Shown: one piece after another, positions 32,983 to 40,592 of the stretch
Numbering within the stretch: position 1 is the first letter of the stretch
How the letters are laid out: each line of letters starts with the position of its first letter
Assembly (NCBI GenBank): GCA_018333075.1
Contig: BORH01000031.1
Location: forward strand, 1 to 40,592
Direction: 5' to 3'
Source: Heyndrickxia sporothermodurans
Lineage (GTDB): Bacteria > Bacillota > Bacilli > Bacillales > Bacillaceae_C
Length of the DNA stretch: 40,592 bases
Program-made: the position numbers and the translations under genes
Notes under the pieces: model-generated
Told to the model about the DNA's origin: nothing
Seen by the model: the letters and a program-made list of their open reading frames with translations, nothing else
The model's database searches: none

Positions 32983-34332
32983 ATGTCACATATTCGTTTT
33001 GATTATTCGAAGGCACTTTCCTTTTTTGGAGAGCATGAGCTTACATATTTACAATCTGCAGTGAAGGCTGCTCATCAATCATTACATAATAAAACAGGTG
33101 CTGGAAATGACTTTTTAGGATGGATTGATCTTCCAGTCAATTATGATAAAGATGAATTTAATAGAATATTAAATGCTTCAGAAAAAATTAAAAAGGATTC
33201 AGATATACTTTTAGTCATCGGAATAGGTGGTTCGTATTTAGGAGCACGCGCAGCGATTGAGATGTTAAATCACAGTTTCTATAATGTACAACCGAAAGAA
33301 AAACGTCAAACCCCTCAAATTCTTTTTGTAGGTAATAATATTAGTTCTTCCTATATGGCAGATATTATTGATCTATTAGATGGGAATGATTTTTCTATCA
33401 ATGTGATTTCTAAATCAGGTACTACTACAGAGCCAGCTATCGCGTTTCGTATTTTCAGTAAGCTGTTAAAAGAAAAGTATGGCGAAGAGGAAGCGAAAAA
33501 GAGAATTTATGCAACAACTGATAAAGCAAAAGGGGCATTAAAAACTTTAGCTAATGAAGAAGGGTATGAGACCTTTGTCATTCCAGATGATGTTGGTGGC
33601 CGCTATTCCGTTTTAACAGCCGTTGGTTTACTGCCAATTGCAGTGAGTGGAGTCAATATTCATGAAATGATGGATGGAGCTGCTAAGGCGAGAATCGATT
33701 TTAATCATGAAGATTTAAAAGAAAACCTTGCCTATCAATATGCCGCAGTACGAAATGTACTTTACAATAAAGGGAAAACAATTGAAATGTTAATCAATTA
33801 TGAGCCTGGATTGCAATATTTCTCTGAGTGGTGGAAGCAGCTATTTGGTGAGAGTGAAGGAAAAGATCAAAAAGGTATTTTTCCTGCATCTGCAAATTTC
33901 TCAACTGATTTGCATTCCTTAGGACAATATGTTCAAGAAGGCCGTCGCGATTTATTTGAGACAGTAATTAAAGTAAACAAAGCAAGACATGAATTATTAA
34001 TTGAAAAAGAGGATAATGATTTAGATGGTCTAAATTATCTTGCTGGAAAAACTGTAGATTTTGTTAACAATAAAGCTTTTGAAGGAACACTTTTAGCGCA
34101 TACAGATGGAAATGTACCAAATTTAATCGTTGAAATTCCAGAAATGAATGCTTATACATTTGGTTATCTTGTTTATTTCTTTGAAAAAGCATGTGCAATG
34201 AGTGGTTATCTTTTAGGAGTTAATCCATTTGATCAACCTGGTGTAGAGGCCTATAAAGTTAATATGTTTGCACTTCTTGGAAAACCGGGATTTGAAGCGA
34301 AAAAAGCAGAATTAGAAAAGAGATTAAAATAG
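32983..34332 (+). CDS. pgi: Glucose-6-phosphate isomerase
   Basis: A 449-residue cytosolic isomerase interconverting glucose 6-phosphate and fructose 6-phosphate. Motifs include [35 protein letters not shown] (sugar-phosphate site), the signature [15 protein letters not shown] and the C-terminal [16 protein letters not shown]. The ATG at 32983 has TTTGGAGG upstream; the frame opens earlier (32938) without a site. The length matches the ~450-residue Bacillus enzyme. Confidence 0.95.
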   Translation: MSHIRFDYSKALSFFGEHELTYLQSAVKAAHQSLHNKTGAGNDFLGWIDLPVNYDKDEFNRILNASEKIKKDSDILLVIGIGGSYLGARAAIEMLNHSFYNVQPKEKRQTPQILFVGNNISSSYMADIIDLLDGNDFSINVISKSGTTTEPAIAFRIFSKLLKEKYGEEEAKKRIYATTDKAKGALKTLANEEGYETFVIPDDVGGRYSVLTAVGLLPIAVSGVNIHEMMDGAAKARIDFNHEDLKENLAYQYAAVRNVLYNKGKTIEMLINYEPGLQYFSEWWKQLFGESEGKDQKGIFPASANFSTDLHSLGQYVQEGRRDLFETVIKVNKARHELLIEKEDNDLDGLNYLAGKTVDFVNNKAFEGTLLAHTDGNVPNLIVEIPEMNAYTFGYLVYFFEKACAMSGYLLGVNPFDQPGVEAYKVNMFALLGKPGFEAKKAELEKRLK

Positions 34333-34339
34333 TTTTTAT

Positions 34340-34374
34340 GGCTGTTCCATTTTTAGTGGGAACAGCCTTTTTCA
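34340..34374 (+). terminator. Terminator of pgi
   Basis: GGCTGTTCC pairs with GGAACAGCC, followed by TTTTTC. Confidence 0.9.
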
Positions 34375-34425
34375 TTATAAAGGAAATTGTAAAAGATTCG
34401 CATGACGATCACTTATCTATTGGGG

Positions 34426-34461
34426 GAGTCTAGTCCAGCTTCAGCACCTAGCCCCTCGAGC
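34426..34461. repeat. Dispersed repeat fragment, possible copy 3
   Basis: GTCTAGTCCAGCTTCAGCACC followed by TAGCCCCTCGAG resembles the left end (GTCTAGC, CAGC, CCTAG) of a widespread Bacillaceae intergenic repeat and shares GTCTAG with copy 1. Only about 36 nt is recognisable. Confidence 0.4.
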
Positions 34462-34530
34462 ATTTGTTCTTGGAATACGAATACACTTCTTAAGGAAAAC
34501 TAAGAAAAACTAAAAGGAGTGCGAGTTTCC

Positions 34531-34935
34531 ATGTATAAAATCCCCTCAAAAATTGACGGAAAGCAGTATCAGCTATATGAGCTTGAACAAATATTAAAGC
34601 CTATCGGTTATTCCATTGGTGGAGGCTGGGATTATGATCAAGGTTATTTTGATTTCAAAATGGCAAATGATGAAGGGTATCAATTTTTAAGAGTGCCCTT
34701 TAAGCCTATTGATGGACAGCTTGACACACGAGGTGTTGTTGTTCAGCTAGGTACTCCATTTATTTTAAATCATGTTTATCAGGAGGAGATGGATGACCAT
34801 GCTGGTGTTGGGAATGCAGCTGCCGCATTTGATCAATTTGCTGAACCCAAGGATGAAGATGGCGACATCTCAAAAAAATATATTAATTACGGGAAAGAGT
34901 TAGTTCGTGAATTAGAACACCTGATTCTTTCTTAA
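34531..34935 (+). CDS. yugN: YugN-like family protein
   Basis: A 134-residue soluble protein of the YugN-like family, reported in B. subtilis among stress-related proteins, molecular function unknown. Visible features are YSIGGGWDYDQGYFDFKM and a helical C-terminus ending in YGKELVRELEHLIL. The ATG at 34531 follows AAGGAG by 11 nt; a GTG at 34519 overlaps the site. Its position after pgi and before yugO matches the B. subtilis order. Confidence 0.82.
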   Translation: MYKIPSKIDGKQYQLYELEQILKPIGYSIGGGWDYDQGYFDFKMANDEGYQFLRVPFKPIDGQLDTRGVVVQLGTPFILNHVYQEEMDDHAGVGNAAAAFDQFAEPKDEDGDISKKYINYGKELVRELEHLILS

Positions 34936-34940
34936 AAAGA

Positions 34941-35933
34941 CTACTTTGAAATGACTAGAAGATTATCTAGTTTCGTTATGATTTGGTAAAGGGGGGGATT
35001 AATAATAGTATCCTCCCCATTTTTAATTCCAATAAGTAATTGATGTTCTTTAATTAGTTTATTACTTAAACTTTGGAAAGTTAGACCGTCCCATTCATCA
35101 TCAACTGGAATAAATTTCAAATGATTATTATTTAATTGATCTAACATAGAAAGAATTGCGTTTGACATTCCATGAGAGAGTATGCTATTCATCATTACGT
35201 AAGACGTTTGTTTATTTGTTTGTATTACTTCATCTGCACCTCCGCGTTTTGCATTCATAATATTTTCATTTGTAAGTACTTCTACTACGCAGTAAACATC
35301 TGGATGAATTCCCTTAACAGCAAGTAATGTAAGGATAGTTCCCATATCCGCATGAATCTCTGTTTTATGTTGGTCAGAAGTAATGAGTACAAATTCTGCC
35401 ATCACAAGATTAGCTTTTCTTAATACTTCATCATTGTAAGGTTTTCCTTTAATAAAATGAATTTGTCGAAAAGGAAAAGGATTTTGCTCAAGAGTATCAT
35501 CAATTAGTACGATTGGAAAACGATAATCCGCCTTTAATAATTGTTCAATTACACTTCTCGATCTTCCATTCCAGCCAATGATAACTGTATGCTTTTTTCC
35601 TGTAAATATGGTTTTTCCTTTTATATGTGAATTTTGAGATCTGACAGTTGTAGCTGCTAGTGATGCGAAGTAGGCAGAGAGCACACCAGCTCCTATAAAT
35701 ACAAGAAGAATTCCTAAAAGTCTTCCTTTCACTGTTACTGGATACACATCACCATACCCAACTGTTGCAGTCGTAATAACTGCCCACCATATACCAACGA
35801 AAATGGTTGGAAAGGTTTTAGGTTCTATATAGTGAATAGCCGCTCCAAATACAATAATGACTGTAATGGCTAATAACAAAACTCTGAGAATAACAGGCCA
35901 ACGAAGAAATCGATAATAGAATTGCTGAAACAT
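34941..35933 (-). CDS. yugO: Potassium channel with RCK domain (YugO-like)
   Basis: A 330-residue membrane potassium channel. The first ~100 residues have TM1, a pore loop with selectivity filter T-V-G-Y-G-D at residues 57-62, and TM2. A cytosolic RCK/TrkA-N domain follows (TVIIGWNGRSRSVIEQLL, a nucleotide-binding turn), then a TrkA-C-like end. B. subtilis YugO conducts the K+ waves of biofilm electrical signalling. AAAGGAGTT precedes the ATG. It is convergent with yugN, only 5 nt apart, with no terminator visible between them. Confidence 0.9.
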   Translation of the reverse strand: MFQQFYYRFLRWPVILRVLLLAITVIIVFGAAIHYIEPKTFPTIFVGIWWAVITTATVGYGDVYPVTVKGRLLGILLVFIGAGVLSAYFASLAATTVRSQNSHIKGKTIFTGKKHTVIIGWNGRSRSVIEQLLKADYRFPIVLIDDTLEQNPFPFRQIHFIKGKPYNDEVLRKANLVMAEFVLITSDQHKTEIHADMGTILTLLAVKGIHPDVYCVVEVLTNENIMNAKRGGADEVIQTNKQTSYVMMNSILSHGMSNAILSMLDQLNNNHLKFIPVDDEWDGLTFQSLSNKLIKEHQLLIGIKNGEDTIINPPLYQIITKLDNLLVISK

Positions 35934-36011
35934 CTTAACAACTCCTTTAAATATTCACCTGTCCATTATCTCCTTTTAATCATGAACCTATAACTTATGT
36001 ATAAATTTCTC

Positions 36012-36039
36012 TTGCAGATATAGATAAAAGTAATATAAT
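36012..36039 (+). promoter_or_regulatory. Promoter of tRNA-Ala
   Basis: TTGCAG (36012-36017), 16-bp spacer, TATAAT (36034-36039), about 35 nt before the tRNA 5' end. Confidence 0.7.
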
Positions 36040-36074
36040 GAAACTGTACGGTTTATATAAAATTCATATTACTT

Positions 36075-36147
<73 letters not shown>

Positions 36148-36153
36148 TCAATA

Positions 36154-36181
36154 AAAAAACGACGTTTTTGTCGTTTTTTTT
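36154..36181 (+). terminator. Terminator of tRNA-Ala
   Basis: ACGAC/GTCGT within an A-tract/T-tract (AAAAACGAC and GTCGTTTTT), followed by TTTT. The remaining ~200 nt to the next gene show nothing identifiable. Confidence 0.85.
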
Positions 36182-36387
36182 ATTTTTTTATAATTCAATA
36201 ACACCATGAGGAAAATTTTGTTGAACAAAATTACTTTTATAAATATTACTTTTTATTAATATTCATTTTGTAAAATCTTTTTTTGATGAGATATTGAATA
36301 AGCAAATATCAAAATCATTTAATTAGTCAATCGAAATAAAATTATGTACAATGTTAAATGATACATTAATGAGAAGGAGGGGCCTAA

Positions 36388-37590
36388 TTGAATTCGAATA
36401 ATGAAGGCCTGCAAATACATAAGAATAAAGAAAAAATCTGGACGAGAGATTTTATACTTATTTGTTTAGCTAATTTTTTTATTTTCCTCGGTTTTCAAAT
36501 GACCTTACCAACGATTCCGCTTTTTGTTGAACATTTAGGTGGAAATGATCAACTAATTGGTTTCGTCGTTGGAATTTTTACTTTTTCAGCTTTACTGCTC
36601 CGTCCATTTGCTGGCCATGCGCTTGAATCAAAAGGAAGGAAATTTGTTTATTTATTTGGTTTAGCTATTTTTGTATTATCAGTCGGTTCATTTGGATTTG
36701 CAATGAGTATTGCATTTTTATTTGCATTAAGGATCATTCAGGGAGTTGGCTGGGGATTTTCTACTACGGCATCAGGTACAATTGCTACTGATATCATTCC
36801 GTCAAAAAGACGTGGAGAAGGGATGGGATACTACGGTTTATCAGGCAATTTGGCTCTTGCATTTGGTCCTTCTTTGGGCCTAGCTTTATCTGGTGTACTA
36901 TCCTTTAAACTACTATTTTTTATTTGTGCAGGACTAGGAATTGCCGCTTTCCTATTATCTTCAAATATCCATTATAAAAAGGTGGAAAAATCAGCTGCAA
37001 GTGCTGGAACAGTAAAATGGGATATTTATGAAAAGTCAGCTTTGCCACCATCATTATTACTATTCTTTATCACGGTAACATTTGGAGGGATTGCTTCGTT
37101 TCTTCCGTTATATACAGCTCAAAAAGGAATAACAGGAATTCAGTGGTATTTTCTAATCTATGCTTTAGCTCTTATGCTGACTAGAACATTTACGGGAAAA
37201 CTATATGATAAAAAAGGTCATCAAGCCGTGTTCATACCTGGTGCAATCCTTATCGTTTTAGCAATGGTATTATTGTCTTGGTTACCAAATACCTATGTCC
37301 TTTTTATTGCTGCCTTTCTTTATGGCTTTGGTTTCGGAACGGTTCAACCAGCATTGCAGGCATGGTCGATTGAAAAGGCTCCAAAAAATCGCAAAGGGAT
37401 GGCAAATGCAACATTCTTTTCTTTTTTTGATCTAGGTGTTGGAGTTGGAGCTATGGCCTTTGGCCAAATTGGTCATTTGTTTGGATATGGAAGCATCTAC
37501 AAAACAGCAGCAGTTTCTGTAGTTTTAGCAATCGTATTATATTTATTTATTTTGAGAAAAGAACGGGTTAGAGTTCATCAAGTAGGATAA
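36388..37590 (+). CDS. MFS transporter
   Basis: A 400-residue major facilitator protein with 12 hydrophobic segments and a short hydrophilic N-terminus. The TM2-TM3 motif reads RPFAGHALESKGRK and TM4-5 shows RIIQGVGWGFSTTASGTIATDI, typical of drug-efflux-type MFS proteins. The start is TTG at 36388, 7 nt after AAGGAGG. Substrate unknown; YwoG/YfkF-like exporters are the nearest I recall. A single-gene unit ended by a terminator. Confidence 0.8.
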   Translation: MNSNNEGLQIHKNKEKIWTRDFILICLANFFIFLGFQMTLPTIPLFVEHLGGNDQLIGFVVGIFTFSALLLRPFAGHALESKGRKFVYLFGLAIFVLSVGSFGFAMSIAFLFALRIIQGVGWGFSTTASGTIATDIIPSKRRGEGMGYYGLSGNLALAFGPSLGLALSGVLSFKLLFFICAGLGIAAFLLSSNIHYKKVEKSAASAGTVKWDIYEKSALPPSLLLFFITVTFGGIASFLPLYTAQKGITGIQWYFLIYALALMLTRTFTGKLYDKKGHQAVFIPGAILIVLAMVLLSWLPNTYVLFIAAFLYGFGFGTVQPALQAWSIEKAPKNRKGMANATFFSFFDLGVGVGAMAFGQIGHLFGYGSIYKTAAVSVVLAIVLYLFILRKERVRVHQVG

Positions 37591-37642
37591 CGATATTGAT
37601 ATAAGTTCCTAATAGGAAAAAGATGCATTTAAAGACAAAAAT

Positions 37643-37675
37643 AACGTCCAGTAGAATTTGAACTGGGCGTTTTGT
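37643..37675 (+). terminator. Terminator of the MFS gene
   Basis: AACGTCCAGT pairs with ACTGGGCGTT (one G-U), followed by TTGTT. Confidence 0.8.
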
Positions 37676-37733
37676 TATAAGCTTTGCTCGATATTTACAA
37701 TAGGCTGAGAGTATACTTCTGGAAATTAAGGCA

Positions 37734-37925
37734 TTATGCACGAACATCAAATGTTTTTCCTAAAGTAGGATGAGATGTTGGAACGGGAGTGCTTGTGTTT
37801 AAAGCATTTACAATTCCTTCCATTTGAACCTTGCTGTTTTCCATTACTTTTTTAGTTAATGCTAAACTAATATTTTGCTGTAATTGTGTGTGGTGCAATC
37901 CAATTGAAAGTGCTGCAATATCCAT
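37734..37925 (-). CDS. YjfB-family small protein
   Basis: A 63-residue protein of the YjfB family (annotated as putative motility proteins). The layout is typical: MDIAALSIGLHHTQLQQNISLALTKKVME, an amphipathic helix, a linker and a C-terminal PHPTLGK-like patch (SHPTLGKTFDVRA). No signal peptide or membrane helix. TCGGAGGT precedes the ATG. There are no motility genes nearby, so that role is not supported here. Confidence 0.75.
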   Translation of the reverse strand: MDIAALSIGLHHTQLQQNISLALTKKVMENSKVQMEGIVNALNTSTPVPTSHPTLGKTFDVRA

Positions 37926-38035
37926 TTTATTACCTCCGAAATGAACTAGATAAAGTATATCACTATAAAAAATGCTAATTACTTATTATTATAGATAACT
38001 TTTAGAAAGAAAAAGCTTTTTTTGAATACAGATAA

Positions 38036-38725
38036 TTAACTCTCAATTTCAGTACTTTCAACTTCACTAAGACTTGAGACGAGGTGGAAAACTTCAGTAG
38101 TGGGCCTTCGAAAACTTGTAAGAGCTTTTAAGACTACTAAATGTCTGTCATTTTGAAGGTCCTTAATCCTTATTCCTTCGATAATGATTTTGTTCTCTTC
38201 TATTTGTGAAATGACACAATCTATATTTTTTCTATCTCTAACTACAATTCTAAGCCGGATATCCTTCTTTTTGAGCTGGCTTGGTCCGATCTTTAGTAAT
38301 ATCGAAGGGATGATTTCAACACTAATCATTAACAACAGTACACCTGCGATTGCTTCAAAATAAAATCCAGCACCAACAGCAATTCCAATTCCTCCAGCTC
38401 CCCAAATCATTGCAGCTGTTGTTAAACCTGTAATACTATCATTTCCTCTTTTTAAAATGACACCTGCTCCAAGAAAACCAATTCCAGAAACGATTTGAGC
38501 TGCTAGTCGCAAAGGATCCATTTGGATCGGTACCCCTTTGGAGGAAGGGAAAAGATATGCTGACTGGATAGAAACAATTGTTAATAGACAGCTAATGATT
38601 GAGATAACGAGACTTGTTTTTAGACCTAAAGGCTTTCTTTTTAGCTCTCTTTCTAAACCAATAATTAAGCCTAATACAGCAGAAATGCCAAGCTTGTTCA
38701 GTATATCTATATCTAGTATTTCCAT
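38036..38725 (-). CDS. MgtC/SapB family membrane protein
   Basis: A 229-residue protein. The N-terminal ~140 residues form the MgtC/SapB membrane domain with about four to five helices (LGLIIGLERELKRKPLGLKTS; QIVSGIGFLGAGVILKRG; GLTTAAMIWGAGGIGIAVGAG). The C-terminal ~80 residues form a soluble domain. The family has been linked to magnesium limitation and to inhibition of F-type ATP synthase in pathogens, but the role in Bacillus is unknown. The ATG follows a GGGAGAG site. Confidence 0.85.
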   Translation of the reverse strand: MEILDIDILNKLGISAVLGLIIGLERELKRKPLGLKTSLVISIISCLLTIVSIQSAYLFPSSKGVPIQMDPLRLAAQIVSGIGFLGAGVILKRGNDSITGLTTAAMIWGAGGIGIAVGAGFYFEAIAGVLLLMISVEIIPSILLKIGPSQLKKKDIRLRIVVRDRKNIDCVISQIEENKIIIEGIRIKDLQNDRHLVVLKALTSFRRPTTEVFHLVSSLSEVESTEIES

Positions 38726-38876
38726 GGAATGCTCTCCCTTTTTTACTTGGCTATTTTTTTAATTGCTTTTGATTTTCTATATTGAGTTTTATAAATTATA
38801 TATATTTTTTTTGGATAGAAAAAAAAGAATAAAAGATTTAAAATAGTGTATATATTTTATCACGAAGGAGAAAAGT

Positions 38877-39791
38877 ATGAACAGTCCAAAAATAAATCCT
38901 TATTTCGTTTTAGTTATAGGGGTTCTCACCGTCTCCGCTTCAGCAATATTAGTGAAACTCTGTACGGCAGAATCAGGAGCTATTGCGTTTTATCGTTTAT
39001 TTTTTACTATTATTATTATGTTACCAGTCTTTGTAATGAAAAATGTTAAAGAAATTAAATTAATAACCAAAAAAGATTGGATTTTTTCTATTATTTCAGG
39101 AGTATGTTTAGCCTTTCATTTTATACTTTGGTTTGAATCTTTAAATTACACTTCAGTAACTAGTTCTACAGTTTTAGTTACACTACAGCCATTATTTGCT
39201 TTTGCTGGAACATTTCTATTCTTTAAAGAAAAATTCACGCTAAAAGCAATTTTATGCGGAATAGTTGCTATAGCAGGGAGTGTTGTGATTAGCTGGGGAG
39301 ATTTCAAAATTAGTGGAATGGCATTATTCGGAGATTTGCTTGCTTTTATAGCATGTATGCTAGTCACAGCTTATTTTTTATTCGGTCAAGATGTTAGAAA
39401 GCGATTATCATTAATGACATACACCTTTATTGTATATGTTATAAGCGCATTCGTTCTCCTTTTATATGTACTAATTGTTGGGGAATCGCTAGTCCCAACC
39501 AACAATAAGGATTGGATATATTTTTTATTGCTAGCTATTTTACCTACTTTGTTAGGACATACGCTTTTTAATTGGACAGTTAAATGGTTAAGTACTTCCA
39601 TTATATCAATGGCTATTCTATTTGAGCCGATAGGAGCATCGATTCTAGCCTTTTTTATTTTGAAAGAAAATATTCTTTTGTCACAAATTTTAGGGGGAAC
39701 TATTATTTTAATTAGTATTTCTTTATTCATTATTGATGAAAAAAAGAATAAGACAAATATTGTAGAGCAAGAAGTATTTAACGCTCAGTAG
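38877..39791 (+). CDS. DMT superfamily permease (EamA)
   Basis: A 304-residue membrane protein with about ten helices in two EamA repeats (first half ending near KLVTAYFLFG-type TM5, second half ending ISLFIIDEKK). The TM3-4 region WFESLNYTSVTSSTVLVTLQPLF is typical of the EamA drug/metabolite exporters. GAAGGAGAA precedes the ATG. The substrate cannot be inferred. A single-gene unit. Confidence 0.85.
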   Translation: MNSPKINPYFVLVIGVLTVSASAILVKLCTAESGAIAFYRLFFTIIIMLPVFVMKNVKEIKLITKKDWIFSIISGVCLAFHFILWFESLNYTSVTSSTVLVTLQPLFAFAGTFLFFKEKFTLKAILCGIVAIAGSVVISWGDFKISGMALFGDLLAFIACMLVTAYFLFGQDVRKRLSLMTYTFIVYVISAFVLLLYVLIVGESLVPTNNKDWIYFLLLAILPTLLGHTLFNWTVKWLSTSIISMAILFEPIGASILAFFILKENILLSQILGGTIILISISLFIIDEKKNKTNIVEQEVFNAQ

Positions 39792-39812
39792 AATTATTCA
39801 ATCACTTTAAGC

Positions 39813-39854
39813 ATAGTCTTGTGACAATTAGTTCACGAGACTATTTATTTTTTT
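39813..39854 (+). terminator. Terminator of the DMT gene
   Basis: ATAGTCTTGTGA pairs with TTCACGAGACTAT (one bulge), followed by TTATTTTTTT. Confidence 0.85.
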
Positions 39855-39893
39855 GTGAACGACCATCAAGAGAAAATAAGTTATTTGTAATCC

Positions 39894-40064
39894 CTATATA
39901 AAAAGATAAGATAACGCAGAAAAGACAAAGGCCATAATAATCGAGAATACTTTTGTTATATTAGATTTCTCTTTGCTTCGGACAATGTTCTTTTCAGAAA
40001 AAAGAGCATAGTAAAATAAATAAATAGTCATGAAAAAGGAAAGTAGAAGCCCAACTTTCAACAT
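39894..40064 (-). CDS. Small two-helix membrane protein (56 aa)
   Basis: A 56-residue protein with two hydrophobic helices (LLLSFFMTIYLFYYALF and FSIIMAFVFSALSYLFI) joined by a charged loop (SEKNIVRSKEKSN). The ATG at 40064 has AAGGAG 7 nt upstream; a TTG further upstream overlaps that site. I do not recognise it. Its ribosome binding site and codon pattern make it likely real, but the length leaves doubt. Confidence 0.6.
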   Translation of the reverse strand: MLKVGLLLSFFMTIYLFYYALFSEKNIVRSKEKSNITKVFSIIMAFVFSALSYLFI

Positions 40065-40166
40065 TAATTTACTCCTTTTCAAATATTAATGATTTTGATA
40101 ATATATATTTATTAATTGTACAGAGTATGATTAGAGCTATAAGAGAATTTTTTTGTAAAAAAAGTA

Positions 40167-40195
40167 TTGCAAAGAGAAATTATCCATGATATATT
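40167..40195 (+). promoter_or_regulatory. rrn promoter P1
   Basis: TTGCAA (40167-40172), 17-bp spacer, TATATT (40190-40195). First of two tandem rRNA promoters, in an otherwise gene-free stretch of about 330 nt. Confidence 0.8.
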
Positions 40196-40240
40196 ATTAA
40201 ACGTCCGATACGGAAGTTAATAAAAATGTTAAAAAAAGTG

Positions 40241-40269
40241 TTGACTGATGAACGGATAAATGATAATAT
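40241..40269 (+). promoter_or_regulatory. rrn promoter P2 and leader
   Basis: TTGACT (40241-40246), 17-bp spacer, TAATAT (40264-40269). Downstream come a short hairpin CGTCTT/AAGACG and a boxA-like antitermination stretch (GATCTTTGAAAACTGAAC, about 40303-40320), as in Bacillus rrn leaders. Confidence 0.85.
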
Positions 40270-40392
40270 TGAAAAGTCGTCTTCGAAAGACGGAAAGAGA
40301 TTGATCTTTGAAAACTGAACAAAACGAAACGTCAATTAATTAACTTTTTATGAGCTAAATCAAATTCGAAGATTTTGATTCGTTCAAACATC

Positions 40393-40592
<200 letters not shown>

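Overview
The window is low-GC Firmicutes chromosome from an endospore-forming Bacillaceae member (Bacillus sensu lato). Four things point to this: strong AGGAGG-type ribosome binding sites with frequent TTG/GTG starts, many U-tailed hairpin terminators, spore-linked genes (lytH, a YhcN/YlaJ lipoprotein, yutH, kapB), and a Bacillus-type 16S rRNA 5' end at the right edge. Gene order closely follows the B. subtilis yut-yuz-yum-yui, yux-kap-pat and yug neighbourhoods as I remember them, compacted and missing several blocks (kinB, kapD, com, mrp). I cannot place the genus from this sequence.

Layout. 0.2-1.9 kb: a two-component Na+-coupled amino-acid importer (MetP/MetS type). 1.9-7.8 kb: lytH, yutC, yutD, a conserved hypothetical, yutE, yutF, yutG and yutH. 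7.8-13.5 kb: an iron-sulfur/redox block with yutI (NifU type), the small Cys proteins yuzD and yuzB, a DUF2225 protein, an IscA-type carrier, ferredoxin/flavodoxin-NADP reductase yumC, type II NADH dehydrogenase-like yumB and the double zinc-ribbon peptide yuiA. 13.6-19.1 kb: yuiB, the 3D-domain hydrolase yuiC, a BtuF-like protein, leucyl aminopeptidase, two unrecognised proteins and a hotdog thioesterase (yuxO/menI). 19.1-26.3 kb: MFS transporter yuxJ, kapB, cyclophilin, a Cu/Zn superoxide dismutase lipoprotein, patB, a wrecked yugE pseudogene, hydrolase yugF, a small Xre regulator and the S1 protein yugI. 26.5-32.3 kb: an arginine/proline catabolic cluster (rocR-like regulator divergent from rocA, then rocD and rocG). 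32.4-36 kb: yuzA, pgi, yugN and K+ channel yugO. 36-40 kb: tRNA-Ala(GGC), an MFS transporter, a YjfB-like peptide, an MgtC/SapB protein, a DMT permease and a small membrane protein. From 40.1 kb: tandem rrn promoters and the first ~200 nt of 16S rRNA.

How genes work together. The roc genes form a pathway: RocD converts ornithine to glutamate semialdehyde/P5C, RocA oxidises that to glutamate, and RocG deaminates glutamate to 2-oxoglutarate. Their regulator is the most unusual item here. It looks like a sigma-54 enhancer-binding protein but lacks the GAFTGA loop and the usual arginine-finger residues. Its target promoter has a sigma-A-like core with two identical TGCAA-N7-TTGCA dyads 43 bp apart, one overlapping the -35. 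I infer a regulator that switched from sigma-54 to sigma-A activation. The redox block carries a good Rex-like operator upstream of yumB. Other items for a second look are a probable AUU start and tandem operator-like repeats for yuxJ, the yugE pseudogene, a fully liganded Cu/Zn-SOD and a degenerate dispersed repeat family, one copy of which abuts the roc cluster. All family assignments come from reading motifs and from memory; no database search was run.
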